Counted from the stretch's first letter, positions 23,112 through 30,630 are shown. The stretch: DNA of 35,001 nucleotides from DAOUBF01 sp034432795 (GCA_034432795.1 DAOUBF010000032.1:1-35001), one strand, 5' to 3'. Program-made: numbers and translations. Notes: generated by a model from the letters alone, not told the origin.

Positions 23112-24200
23112 TTATCCTTCCGTTTCCAGCCAGCGGGCGGCATCTTTGGCGAAATAGGTGAGGATCATATCCGCGCCAGCGCGCTTGATCGCGGTGAGCG
23201 TCTCCAGCACCACGCGGCGCTCGTCCAGCCAGCCATTGGCTACGGCCGCTTTGATCATGCTGTATTCGCCGCTCACCTGATACGCCGCCAGTGGCAGGTC
23301 AAAGCGCTCGCGCACCCGGCGGATAACGTCCAGATAGGGCAGGGCGGGCTTGACCATGAGCATATCCGCGCCTTCGGCCACGTCCAGGGCGCACTCGCGC
23401 AGGGCCTCGCGCACGTTGCCAGGGTCCATCTGGTGGCTCCTGCGGTCGCCGAATTGGGGCGGCGACTCAGCGGCCTCGCGGAACGGGCCGTAGAAGGCGC
23501 TGGCGTATTTGGCGGCATAGCTCAGGATGGCCACATGCTCAAAGCCTGCGGCATCCAGCGCGCTGCGGATGGCCTGAACCATGCCATCTATCATTCCCGA
23601 CGGGGCGATAATGTCCGCGCCCGCCTCGGCGTGTACAACCGCCGCCCGGCCCAGAAGCTCCAACGTGGGATCGTTCAGCAGATAACCCTCTGGCAAGGCC
23701 GGGGTAGAGCCAGGCGCTCCCGGCGCATTGATCACCCCGCAATGCCCGTGATCCGTGTATTCACAGAAGCACATATCGGAGACCACGATCATCTCCGGCA
23801 CAGCGCGTTTGATGGCGCGGATCGCCTGTGGGATGACCCCATTAGGGTTGTAGTTCTCGCTGCCCAGCGCGTCTTTGTGCGCCGGGATGCCGAACAGGAT
23901 GACCGCCGGGATGCCCAGGCGCGCCACCCCCTCCACCTCGGTAGGCAAGAGGTCCACCGACCACTGCGCCACACCGGGCATGGAGGCAATCGGCTGGTGC
24001 ACAGCGCGCCCATGACGCACGAACAGCGGGTAGATGAAGTCCCGCACCGAGAGCCGGGTCTCGCGCACCATACTTCGTAAGGCAGGATGAAGCCGCAGCC
24101 GGCGCAGGCGGACGTGGGGGAAACCTGCCGCTGCCTGGGGCACGTCGGCTGCGGATGGGACGCCATAGGTAAGCCTGTCGATCTTATTCGGCAGAGACAT
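23112..24200 (-). CDS. hemB: Porphobilinogen synthase (ALA dehydratase)
   Basis: Condenses two 5-aminolevulinate molecules to porphobilinogen. A 362-aa TIM-barrel enzyme. Cys144, Cys146 and Cys154 (MCFCEYTDHGHCG) form the catalytic zinc site, so this is the zinc-dependent rather than the magnesium-only class. The Schiff-base lysines are Lys231 (SYAAKYASAFYGPF) and Lys284 (MVKPALPYLD). The N-terminal arm is slightly longer than usual. The start chosen is the ATG at 24200 with AGGTGA 5 bases before it; a GTG at 24209 is an alternative. It overlaps the end of hemD by about 17 bp. Confidence 0.97.
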   Translation of the reverse strand: MSLPNKIDRLTYGVPSAADVPQAAAGFPHVRLRRLRLHPALRSMVRETRLSVRDFIYPLFVRHGRAVHQPIASMPGVAQWSVDLLPTEVEGVARLGIPAVILFGIPAHKDALGSENYNPNGVIPQAIRAIKRAVPEMIVVSDMCFCEYTDHGHCGVINAPGAPGSTPALPEGYLLNDPTLELLGRAAVVHAEAGADIIAPSGMIDGMVQAIRSALDAAGFEHVAILSYAAKYASAFYGPFREAAESPPQFGDRRSHQMDPGNVREALRECALDVAEGADMLMVKPALPYLDVIRRVRERFDLPLAAYQVSGEYSMIKAAVANGWLDERRVVLETLTAIKRAGADMILTYFAKDAARWLETEG

Positions 24201-25014
24201 GGTTCTCACCTGTATCCTCGTGAACGGGTTGATGCCTCCCGGTAAAATATCGGATCAGCGCCTGCACCAGCCCATCCAGGGTGTACTCCTCGGCCACAAC
24301 TGTCGGGGCAAGGCCCAATTCACGGCACGTCGCCGCGGTGATCGGGCCGATGCAGGCCACGACCAGCCCTTTTAAGGCTTCAGGCCCACCGACCGCCTGG
24401 ACGAAGTGGCGCACCGTGGACGAACTGGTGAAGGTGATGACATCCGCCTGGCGCAGGCGATCAGGGTCGGGCAATGGCCCGCCAGCCGGCAGCGTGCGGT
24501 AAGCCGCGATCTCATCCACAGTGGCCCCGCGCGCCCGCAGCCCCTCAGCCAGCGCCGGGCGGGCAATGTCAGCGCGAGGCAGCAGAATGCGTTGACCGGC
24601 AACGTCGCCGATCCCCGCCACGATGGCTTCAGCCACGAATTCCTCCGGCATGTAATCCGGCTGAACGCCCCGCGCCCGCAGCGCCGCCGCCGTCGCCGGG
24701 CCGATAGCGGCAACTCGCAGGGAATGGAGCGCACGGCCATCCAGCCCCAGCGCCTCCAGCCGCTGCCAGAACTCGGCGACGCCATTCTGGCTGGTGAAGA
24801 TGACCCAGTCGTAGCTGGGGAGTTGCGCGATGGCCCGATCCAGAGGGCCGGTGTCCTCTACCGGCGCGATGCGAATGGCGGGCATTTCTATGGGTTGTGC
24901 GCCCAGGGCGGCCAGCCGCCGGCTGAACTCGGCGGTGCCCTCCGGGGCGCGGGTGACGATGATGCGCAGCCCGCGCAGGGGTTTCACGCCATGCTCAGCT
25001 TCGCCGAGGCTCAC
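24184..25014 (-). CDS. hemD: Uroporphyrinogen III synthase
   Basis: Closes hydroxymethylbilane to uroporphyrinogen III with inversion of ring D. The 276-aa length is normal, and the family diverges strongly in sequence. Recognisable parts are GLRIIVTRAPEG at the N-terminus, DWVIFTSQNGVAEF, LRVAAIGPATAAALRARG and DVITFTSSSTVRHFV followed by VACIGPITAATCRELGL. The start chosen is a GTG at 25014, inside the hemC end, because GGAGGGA lies just upstream; a GTG at 24987 is an alternative. The frame stays open upstream, but that part reads hemC in another frame. Confidence 0.93.
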   Translation of the reverse strand: MSLGEAEHGVKPLRGLRIIVTRAPEGTAEFSRRLAALGAQPIEMPAIRIAPVEDTGPLDRAIAQLPSYDWVIFTSQNGVAEFWQRLEALGLDGRALHSLRVAAIGPATAAALRARGVQPDYMPEEFVAEAIVAGIGDVAGQRILLPRADIARPALAEGLRARGATVDEIAAYRTLPAGGPLPDPDRLRQADVITFTSSSTVRHFVQAVGGPEALKGLVVACIGPITAATCRELGLAPTVVAEEYTLDGLVQALIRYFTGRHQPVHEDTGENHVSAE

Positions 25015-25933
25015 GCTCTCCCTCCAGGATGCGGTCCGCGCCCTGTGCTCTGGCCTGCTCCGCCAGGTGCGCCCCCAATACCTCTGGCTCGTCCGGATCG
25101 CCCTGCGCCGAGAGGCGCAGTACATCGCGCCCGTCCAGGCTGGCGATCAGCCCATCCAGCCACAGGCGCCCGGCCTCAACCCGGCCCCAAGCGGCGACCG
25201 GGGCAGAACAGCCAGCCCCAAGCGCTGCCAGGAAAGCGCGCTCGGCAGTGACCGCCGCCCAGGTGGGCCGGTGGTGGATGGCCGCCAGCCGCCGCAGCAG
25301 GGCCGCGTCATCGGCGCGCACCTGCACGGCCAGCGCGCCCTGCCCTGGCGCGGGCAGCACCAGATCAAGCGGCAGCCACTGGGTCACCTCGTCCGCCCGG
25401 CCCAGGCGAATGACACCGGCTGCGGCCAAAATGACCGCGTCCATGTCCGGCCGGGCCGCCTTGCGCAGCCGCGTATCCACGTTACCGCGCAGGGGGACGA
25501 TCTCCACATCGGGGCGCAGGGCGCGCACTTGGGCCGCCCGGCGCAGGCTGCTCGTCCCCACTCGTGCGCCAGGTGGGAGTTGTTGTAAAGGCAGCCCATG
25601 GCGCGAGATGAGCACATCGCGGGGGTCCTCGCGCTCTGTCACCGCGCCGATGATCAGGTCATCCGCCCCCGCGGTGGGCAGGTCCTTCAGGCTGTGCACG
25701 GCCAGGTCAATCTCGCCGGAACGCAGCGCTGCCTCAATCGCCTGGGTGAACAGGCCCTTGCCGCCGATCTCCGGCAGGGGCTGTTCGGCCAGGCGGTCGC
25801 CTTCCGTCGTGAGCGTGACCACGCGGCAGTTCAGGTCTGGCCAGGCGGCACGCAGTTGGGCGATGACCTGTTCGGTTTGCCGCCGCGCCAGCGCGCTGGG
25901 GCGCGTGCCCACCACCAACTCAGGCACGCCCAT
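24995..25933 (-). CDS. hemC: Porphobilinogen deaminase (hydroxymethylbilane synthase)
   Basis: Links four porphobilinogens into hydroxymethylbilane on its dipyrromethane cofactor. About 312 aa. Cys242 in LGAGCSAPV anchors the cofactor. Other conserved parts are GTRPSALARRQT, the loop GGKGLFTQAIEAAL, AVHSLKDLPT with the catalytic Asp, and VGTSSLRRAAQ with the substrate-binding Arg residues. The start chosen, ATG 25933, overlaps the hemA end; GTG 25927 is possible because its distance to GGGGAGG is better. Confidence 0.97.
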   Translation of the reverse strand: MGVPELVVGTRPSALARRQTEQVIAQLRAAWPDLNCRVVTLTTEGDRLAEQPLPEIGGKGLFTQAIEAALRSGEIDLAVHSLKDLPTAGADDLIIGAVTEREDPRDVLISRHGLPLQQLPPGARVGTSSLRRAAQVRALRPDVEIVPLRGNVDTRLRKAARPDMDAVILAAAGVIRLGRADEVTQWLPLDLVLPAPGQGALAVQVRADDAALLRRLAAIHHRPTWAAVTAERAFLAALGAGCSAPVAAWGRVEAGRLWLDGLIASLDGRDVLRLSAQGDPDEPEVLGAHLAEQARAQGADRILEGEREPRRS

Positions 25934-27263
25934 GCACCTCCCCATCCAGCCCGAACAGCGCCCGCGCCACCTGTGCGTAGAGCGCCACCTGCCCGTTTTC
26001 AGCCTCGGCCTTGAGTCGCTCGGTGGGCGCGTGCAACAGCTTGTTCACCAGGCTCTGGCTCATGGCCTCAATCACCTGCCGCTCGCGCTCGGAGAGATGC
26101 CCCAATCTGCGTAACGCCCTGGCGACCTCGGCCTGGCGAATGGCCTCGCTGCGCTGGTACAACTCGGCGATGAGGGGCACGACGTCCAGTGTCTTGAACC
26201 AGGCCATGAACCTGCCCACCTCCTCGGCCACGATCTGCTCCACGCGGGGGATCTCGCGCCGCCGCCCGTTCAGATGGTCCTCCACCAGCGCCTGCAAGTC
26301 ATCAATGTTGTACAGATGCACGCCGGGCAACTCGCCCACCGCCGCACTGACGTTGCGAGGCACGGCGATGTCAATGAAGACCAGGGGCCGCTCCCCCCGC
26401 ATAGCCAGGGCTGCCTTGACCTCCGGCACATCCACGATCACATGGGGGGCGCCGGTCGCGGCAATGACAATATCGGCGCGGGCCAGGGCCTCTCCCAGCG
26501 CCTCAAAGGGGAGGGCCTCGCCTCCCCACACCTGGGCCAGTTCACGGGCGCGTTCCAGGCTACGGTTGACTACGGTCGGCGGCGGGGCGCCACGGGCAAT
26601 CAGGGCGCGCGCTGCCAGTTCGGCCATCTCGCCTGCGCCCAGGACAAGGACATGGCAGCCGGAGAGCGCACCAAACACCTGCTCGGCCAGGGCCACAGCC
26701 ACCGAACTGACCGTGGCCGCGCTGTGGCTGATGGCCGTCTCCGCCCGCGCCCGTTTGCCCGCGTGGACCGCGTGACGAAACAGGGCCGAGAGCACCGGCC
26801 CGGCGGCGCCCTGCCCGCGAGCGACTTCATAGGCGTCCAGCACCTGGCCCAGGATTTGCGGCTCGCCCAGGATCATGGAGTCCAGCCCGGCGGCCACGCG
26901 GAACAGATGCCGCACCGCCTCTTCGTCCACATAGGTGTAAAATGGCAGGGGCAGATCAGGGGGGAGGCGACGGGCCTCCATGAGGAAGGCGCGCAGTCCC
27001 TCGGTGGCTGCGGTCTCATGAGCGGCGGCATAGACCTCCAGCCGATTGCAGGTGGACAGGATGACGCCTTCCAGTGTGCCCGCCGGGCGGGCACCATCAC
27101 CGCAGCCCCAACGGGCCAGTGCCGCTTTGAGCGCACTGGGGCTGAAGCTCAGGCGTTCGCGCAGTTCCACTGGCGCGCTGCGGTGGTTCAGCCCCAGGCA
27201 AAGGATGTGCGTCGTGGGCGATTGCCTGTCGGGCACGTTTCTAGCGGAATGCCTCACTTTCAT
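25920..27263 (-). CDS. hemA: Glutamyl-tRNA reductase
   Basis: Reduces glutamyl-tRNA to glutamate-1-semialdehyde with NADPH, the committed first step of heme synthesis in bacteria using the C5 route. A 447-aa three-domain protein. The catalytic Cys72 is in ILSTCNRLEVY, followed by AGLDSMILGEPQILGQV. HVLVLGAGEMAELAARAL is the NADPH-binding domain, and the C-terminal helical dimerisation domain follows. The ATG at 27263 lacks a clear ribosome binding site and overlaps the end of the regulator gene by 23 bp, so translation is probably coupled. No heme-regulated N-terminal degradation tag is obvious. Confidence 0.97.
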   Translation of the reverse strand: MKVRHSARNVPDRQSPTTHILCLGLNHRSAPVELRERLSFSPSALKAALARWGCGDGARPAGTLEGVILSTCNRLEVYAAAHETAATEGLRAFLMEARRLPPDLPLPFYTYVDEEAVRHLFRVAAGLDSMILGEPQILGQVLDAYEVARGQGAAGPVLSALFRHAVHAGKRARAETAISHSAATVSSVAVALAEQVFGALSGCHVLVLGAGEMAELAARALIARGAPPPTVVNRSLERARELAQVWGGEALPFEALGEALARADIVIAATGAPHVIVDVPEVKAALAMRGERPLVFIDIAVPRNVSAAVGELPGVHLYNIDDLQALVEDHLNGRRREIPRVEQIVAEEVGRFMAWFKTLDVVPLIAELYQRSEAIRQAEVARALRRLGHLSERERQVIEAMSQSLVNKLLHAPTERLKAEAENGQVALYAQVARALFGLDGEVHGRA

Positions 27264-27894
27264 AAGTGCGAATCACAGACAACTGCACCTCGTTGAGCAC
27301 GCGGTTGATGCGCTGCATCAGGCGGGTGTGCGCCTCCACCCGCAGCGGCATCCCCTCTGGGAGCTGCAGCGCAACTTCCAAGAGCGCATCGCGGAAGAAC
27401 AGGGCGGCTTCCACCGCCGTCGCCAGCGGCAGGCCCAGCCGGATGGCATTGCGAGCGTGTTCCTGGCCGATGGCGCGCGCCTCGGCGACCAGCGATGTCG
27501 CATCCTCGCCCCCGTCCTCATCCAGGTTCAGGTATTGCAAGAGGACACCCATCAGGCGACGGCCCAGGGCGCGCTTGTGCTCGCGGTCTGCTTCGCTAAA
27601 GGCGGCCAGCCAGCGCGGCGCCTGCGCGGTCAGCTTGCTGCGGGTGTGGCTGAGCGCCCGGTTGGTCCAGCCCGGATCAGGCCCGGCCAGCGCGCCGGCC
27701 TGGCGCCGCGCCTGGGTAAAGCGGATGAGGTCCTCCAGCGCAAAACGGCGGTGCCCGCCGGGGGTGAACAGGACGGGGATCTCGCCCCGGTTCGCCCAGC
27801 GGCGCAGCGTGGCCGGGTGGACGCCCAGAAAGGCGCTGGCCTGTTTCAGGCTCAGCCAGCGGTGGGAGGGCGATCCTTCTATAATGGCATTCAT
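27241..27894 (-). CDS. MerR/excisionase-type HTH regulator heading the heme operon
   Basis: A 217-aa protein. Residues 13-58 form a MerR/HTH_17-type DNA-binding domain: SLKQASAFLGVHPATLRRW, then GEIPVLFTPGGHRRF as the wing. Residues 85-210 form an all-helical domain resembling sensor or RsbR-N-type helical bundles, with no cysteines and hence no MerR-like metal site. Its place as first gene, overlapping hemA by 23 bp, suggests that it controls heme synthesis, perhaps binding a tetrapyrrole through the helical domain (inference). It starts 8-9 nt after the predicted transcription start, so its mRNA leader is very short. Confidence 0.8.
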   Translation of the reverse strand: MNAIIEGSPSHRWLSLKQASAFLGVHPATLRRWANRGEIPVLFTPGGHRRFALEDLIRFTQARRQAGALAGPDPGWTNRALSHTRSKLTAQAPRWLAAFSEADREHKRALGRRLMGVLLQYLNLDEDGGEDATSLVAEARAIGQEHARNAIRLGLPLATAVEAALFFRDALLEVALQLPEGMPLRVEAHTRLMQRINRVLNEVQLSVIRTYESEAFR

Positions 27895-27909
27895 GGTTCC
27901 CGCCCTGAT

Positions 27910-27938
27910 ATTATACTTTTCTACGCAAAATTATGCAA
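27910..27938 (-). promoter_or_regulatory. sigma70-type promoter of the heme operon
   Basis: On the minus strand, TTGCAT (27938-27933) and a perfect TATAAT (27915-27910) are 17 bp apart. The predicted start near 27903 leaves a leader of only about 8 nt before the regulator ATG at 27894. The surrounding DNA is unusually AT-rich. Confidence 0.75.
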
Positions 27939-27996
27939 ATTTATATATAAACTAACAGGATGCACTCAGTATATAAGCCGTCTGGCCCGCAAACAA

Positions 27997-28025
27997 GTGA
28001 CAGGTGTCATGATTTCGGGGTGACA
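27997..28025. promoter_or_regulatory. CRP/FNR-like palindrome upstream of the heme operon
   Basis: GTGACAGGTGTCAT (27997-28010) fits GTGACA-NN-TGTCAC with one mismatch. A third half-site GTGACA follows at 28020-28025. The distance between palindrome and half-site (9 bp) is the same as at 7691-7719. The palindrome is centred about 100 bp upstream of the predicted start of heme operon transcription. Confidence 0.5.
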
Positions 28026-28049
28026 GGTGAACCAGGGGGATAAAACGAG

Positions 28050-28080
28050 CGAGCCACCTGATGTCCTCTCAGGTGGCTCG
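28050..28080 (-). terminator. Intrinsic terminator of the 58-aa zinc-ribbon gene
   Basis: CGAGCCACCTGA (28050-28061) pairs perfectly with 28069-28080 over a 7-nt loop. Read on the minus strand, the hairpin is followed by GCTCGTTTTATC, a short T-tract. It lies about 20 bp after the stop codon of the small gene. Confidence 0.8.
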
Positions 28081-28101
28081 TGATGAGTGCGCTGCCTGCC
28101 T

Positions 28102-28278
28102 CTAGCGGGTCGGGGCGGTGCAGTGTGGGCAGGGGATGCGCTCAACCTTCTGCCGCAGCGCGCCCTTGGGGCCGATCACGTAAGAGCCGGTGACCAGGAC
28201 ACGGCTGCCGTTGCAGACCGTGCAATTGGTGCGCCCAGACACCTTGCCCTGACGGGTCATCTTCTCTGCCTTTGCCAT
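28102..28278 (-). CDS. 58-aa zinc-ribbon protein
   Basis: A small gene read on the minus strand, beginning MAKAEKMTRQGKVSGR and ending in TAPTR. It has two knuckles, CTVC (Cys19, Cys22) and CPHC (Cys50, Cys53), separated by a 27-residue basic strand region. This fits a single zinc ribbon that may bind nucleic acid or the ribosome. Strong support comes from a GAGGAGG ribosome binding site 8-9 bases before the ATG, its own promoter at 28429-28457 and its own terminator. The N-terminal Lys/Arg-rich start resembles small ribosomal or ribosome-associated proteins, but I do not recognise the family. Confidence 0.8.
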   Translation of the reverse strand: MAKAEKMTRQGKVSGRTNCTVCNGSRVLVTGSYVIGPKGALRQKVERIPCPHCTAPTR

Positions 28279-28344
28279 GCGTGTATCCTCCTCAAAAAAT
28301 AAATCTGCCAGTCTTCAGCCGGACCGCGCCAGCTTACAGCACAC

Positions 28345-28378
28345 AAAAAGAGGCGCCGCTGCTACGGCGTCTCTTTTT
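28345..28378 (-). terminator. Intrinsic-terminator hairpin in the zinc-ribbon gene leader
   Basis: The 14-nt arms at 28345-28358 and 28365-28378 pair with one mismatch over a 6-nt loop. The stem ends in A5/T5, so it works as a rho-independent terminator in both directions. On the minus strand it lies between the promoter (28429-28457) and the start codon (28278). It therefore should stop most transcripts unless an antiterminated state exists. A second hairpin, CCCGG/CCGGG around 28400-28415, precedes it. Confidence 0.75.
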
Positions 28379-28428
28379 GCTCACAGGCTGTTCCACGCCC
28401 GGCCCTGCGACCGGGCACAGCGGGGTTG

Positions 28429-28457
28429 ATTCTACCACATTCGGATATTTTCGTCAA
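28429..28457 (-). promoter_or_regulatory. sigma70-type promoter of the zinc-ribbon gene
   Basis: On the minus strand, TTGACG (28457-28452) and TAGAAT (28434-28429) are 17 bp apart. The predicted start near 28422 gives a leader of about 144 nt that contains the terminator hairpin at 28345-28378. Confidence 0.8.
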
Positions 28458-28513
28458 GGCCCGGCGCGACCGCACTATAGTTGCAGGAGTAGCGGTTTTA
28501 ACCTCAGATGCGT

Positions 28514-28662
28514 TCCCCCCACCTCACCCCCCGCAGAGGGGGGAGGGGCAAGGAAGGGGGGATATGGCCCTCCCCCTGGATGGGGGAGGGGGAGGGAGGG
28601 GGTGACCCTGCCTCCCCCACCCACTACCGGGCTTACCCAGTACCGGGCTTTAAGCCCGGTTG
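28514..28662. repeat. Cluster of C-rich/G-rich and ACCGGGCT-type repeats
   Basis: Two copies of the C-rich/G-rich hairpin repeat (28514-28604) are followed by an ACCGGGCT-type palindrome at 28625-28662. That palindrome is nearly identical to 2987-3022 within the aldo/keto reductase gene. The order, C-rich repeat then ACCGGGCT palindrome, is the same at both places, suggesting that the two travel together. Confidence 0.75.
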
Positions 28663-28690
28663 TAAAGTAAAACCGATTCTCCTGCCATAG

Positions 28691-28720
28691 TTGGCGGAAA
28701 TCGGCCTATTCAGATATAAT
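28691..28720 (+). promoter_or_regulatory. sigma70-type promoter of the LysM gene, leaderless
   Basis: TTGGCG (28691-28696) and a perfect TATAAT (28715-28720) are 18 bp apart. The ATG lies at 28728, so the transcript should begin at or within one base of the start codon. Confidence 0.75.
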
Positions 28721-28727
28721 AGCCCTT

Positions 28728-30062
28728 ATGGTCAACCAGGGTCAGGCCATGGGCACGCCAGCCATGACGCTCCGGCGCTGCCCCGTGTGCGAGCGGCGGG
28801 TTGGCGCACAAGATGAGATCTGCTGGATGTGCGGGAGCGACCTGAGCCTCCCGTCAGAACCTTCACCGCTTGCCGGGCCTGTTGCCCTGCCCGGCGAAGC
28901 TGCCCCAGCCGCCGCGCCTGCTCCCGCGCCGCCTTCCCCCCGCCCCCTGCGCCCAAGGCTGAATCTCAAGAAGATAGAACTCACACGCCCCCACCTGCCC
29001 GATCTGTCCGGTCTATCGCTTCCCCGATTGGCGCTGGTCCTCCTGGGCCTGCTGACCCTGGGGCTGCTGGCTCGCACCGCCTTCCCCCGCTCTGTGACCG
29101 CGTCGCCCACCCCAACGGCGGCGCTGGCCGTCATCGCCACGACACCTATAGCCACACCAACGACAACCCGGACACCCACACAAACACCTGCGCCGACGGC
29201 CACGCCCAGCCTCACACCCACGCCGACGCACACCGCCACACAGACGCCGCTGCCCACTCGCGTCTATGTCATTCGGCCCAACGACACCCTATTGGCCATC
29301 GCCAGCCAATATAATGTCACAGTGGAAGCGATCCTGGAGGCGAATCCGGGCCTGAACGCGACCCGCCTGCAGCCCAACCAGGAGATCATCATCCCCTGGC
29401 CCACCCCAACAGCGTCGCCCACCTCCGCCGGAACTATGGAGACCGGTGGCCCCAGCACCGCCGCTGCGTCCACCGTCCAACTCGCCACATTCACGTACAC
29501 CGTTCAGCCCGGCGACACGCTGTTAGATATTGCCCTGAAATACGGGGTTCCGGTGGAGACGATCCGCCAGTTGAATCAACTCCGGGGCGACCTGCTGCAA
29601 GCGGGCCAGACGCTGATCCTGCCGCTGCCCACCCCCACGCCGACGTTGACCCCCACGCCCGGCCCCTCGCCCACCCCCACGCCGCGCCCGCCTTACGAGG
29701 CACCGGTGCTGCTCAGCCCGGTCAATGAGACTGTATTTGATGCCGACGATCCCATTGTGCTGCAATGGACGTCGGTGGGCATCCTGGGCGAAGGGGAATG
29801 GTATCAGGTGACTGTGGTCAACACCAGCGCGCCGGGCAGCGCGCCCTACCGTGTCACCACCAAAACCACCAGCTTGCGTTTACCGCCAGACCTGCGGCCC
29901 AGCAATGCGGCCCCGCAGACCTTCCAGTGGAATGTCGTCGTGGTGCGCCAGGCCGGCACTTATAGCGATGGCTCACCCCGCTACGTCCTGCTCAGCCCGA
30001 CCCCACCGTCACGCACTTTTGTGTGGCAGGGGCACGCCCCGACACCCACCAGCACCCCTTAA
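28728..30062 (+). CDS. Zinc-ribbon/LysM membrane-anchored protein
   Basis: A 444-aa protein. Residues 18-35 form a zinc ribbon (CPVC and CWMC: Cys18, Cys21, Cys32, Cys35) on the cytoplasmic side. Residues 45-95 are Pro/Ala-rich, and residues 100-118 (LALVLLGLLTLGLLA) form a single membrane helix. Residues 125-177 are a Thr/Pro-rich linker. Residues 180-223 (YVIRPNDTLLAIASQYNVT) and 257-299 (YTVQPGDTLLDIALKYGV) are two LysM domains, which bind N-acetylglucosamine glycans such as peptidoglycan. After a second Pro/Thr linker, residues 325-444 form a beta-rich domain. It probably attaches the envelope to a cytoplasmic zinc-ribbon function. The start is the ATG at the promoter, with no ribosome binding site. 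Confidence 0.88.
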   Translation: MVNQGQAMGTPAMTLRRCPVCERRVGAQDEICWMCGSDLSLPSEPSPLAGPVALPGEAAPAAAPAPAPPSPRPLRPRLNLKKIELTRPHLPDLSGLSLPRLALVLLGLLTLGLLARTAFPRSVTASPTPTAALAVIATTPIATPTTTRTPTQTPAPTATPSLTPTPTHTATQTPLPTRVYVIRPNDTLLAIASQYNVTVEAILEANPGLNATRLQPNQEIIIPWPTPTASPTSAGTMETGGPSTAAASTVQLATFTYTVQPGDTLLDIALKYGVPVETIRQLNQLRGDLLQAGQTLILPLPTPTPTLTPTPGPSPTPTPRPPYEAPVLLSPVNETVFDADDPIVLQWTSVGILGEGEWYQVTVVNTSAPGSAPYRVTTKTTSLRLPPDLRPSNAAPQTFQWNVVVVRQAGTYSDGSPRYVLLSPTPPSRTFVWQGHAPTPTSTP

Positions 30063-30073
30063 TTACCTCACCT

Positions 30074-30172
30074 ATGTCACCGAAGGTGACATTGTGAAAT
30101 AATCCATTGAGTACCTTGACCCGATGGACTAAAGCCTGGCTTCTGGGCCGCTGAAGCCTGGCTTCAGCAATC
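30074..30172. repeat. Hairpins between the LysM gene and the next gene
   Basis: TGTCAC/GTGACA (about 30075-30090) forms a short hairpin just after the LysM stop. Two copies of a GAAGCCTGGCTTC-like palindrome follow at 30131-30168. They probably separate the two convergent genes. No T-tract was seen. Confidence 0.5.
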
Positions 30173-30541
30173 CTAGCGCGCCAGCGCCAGCAGTTGATTG
30201 AAGACATCGCTCGGATCCACCAGCGCCACCCACTCCGCCACATCGCCCAGCAACTCGCGGGCCGTCTCGTGGTCCTCGCGGGGCACGATCAGCACCAGAG
30301 GAATGCCCTGCGTGCGGCAGGCAGTGATGAAATCGCGTGGGCCTAAGGGAACACCGGCGGCGGGCATGACCTTGTGCAAATAGCCCACCACAGCGGTGAT
30401 ATTGTCGTGGCGCGTCAGGTGCATCACATACCGCCCATGATTGTCGTAGCCGTTGCTCACGGGCAAGGTCTCAATGCCGCTCAACACCAACCGGGTGAGG
30501 ACCAGAGGATCGGTGCCTTCAAAGTAGCCAATTGTCGCCAT
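30173..30541 (-). CDS. Small alpha/beta protein of unknown function
   Basis: A 122-aa soluble protein with alternating strands and helices: MATIGYFEGTDPLVLTRLVL, NITAVVGYLH, GIPLVLIVPRED and WVALVDPSDVF. The pattern could be a small Rossmann-like or receiver-like fold, but no receiver Asp or nucleotide motif is visible. The frame is open upstream to 30727, but the ATG at 30541 is right: AGGAGG lies upstream and the promoter (30582-30610) sits within the extended frame. It is divergent from ftsY and shares its promoter region. Confidence 0.75.
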   Translation of the reverse strand: MATIGYFEGTDPLVLTRLVLSGIETLPVSNGYDNHGRYVMHLTRHDNITAVVGYLHKVMPAAGVPLGPRDFITACRTQGIPLVLIVPREDHETARELLGDVAEWVALVDPSDVFNQLLALAR

Positions 30542-30581
30542 GCTCGCCTCCTGTTCAGGGACAATATATTGAGGATAACAC

Positions 30582-30630
30582 ACTATACGCCAAAGCGTGA
30601 CGGCCGTCAACCCCAGGTTTATGGTATAAT
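30582..30630. promoter_or_regulatory. Divergent promoters for the small gene and ftsY
   Basis: On the minus strand, TTGACG (30610-30605) and TATAGT (30587-30582) with a 17-bp spacer serve the small gene. On the plus strand, an extended -10 TGGTATAAT (30622-30630) serves ftsY, without a recognisable -35. The two start sites are only about 60 bp apart, so their use may interfere. Confidence 0.7.

Noticed and set aside
30075..30092. TGTCAC..GTGACA pair after the LysM gene
   Set aside because: The half-sites are in the opposite order to the operator motif and form a short hairpin downstream of a gene, more consistent with a terminator-like structure.
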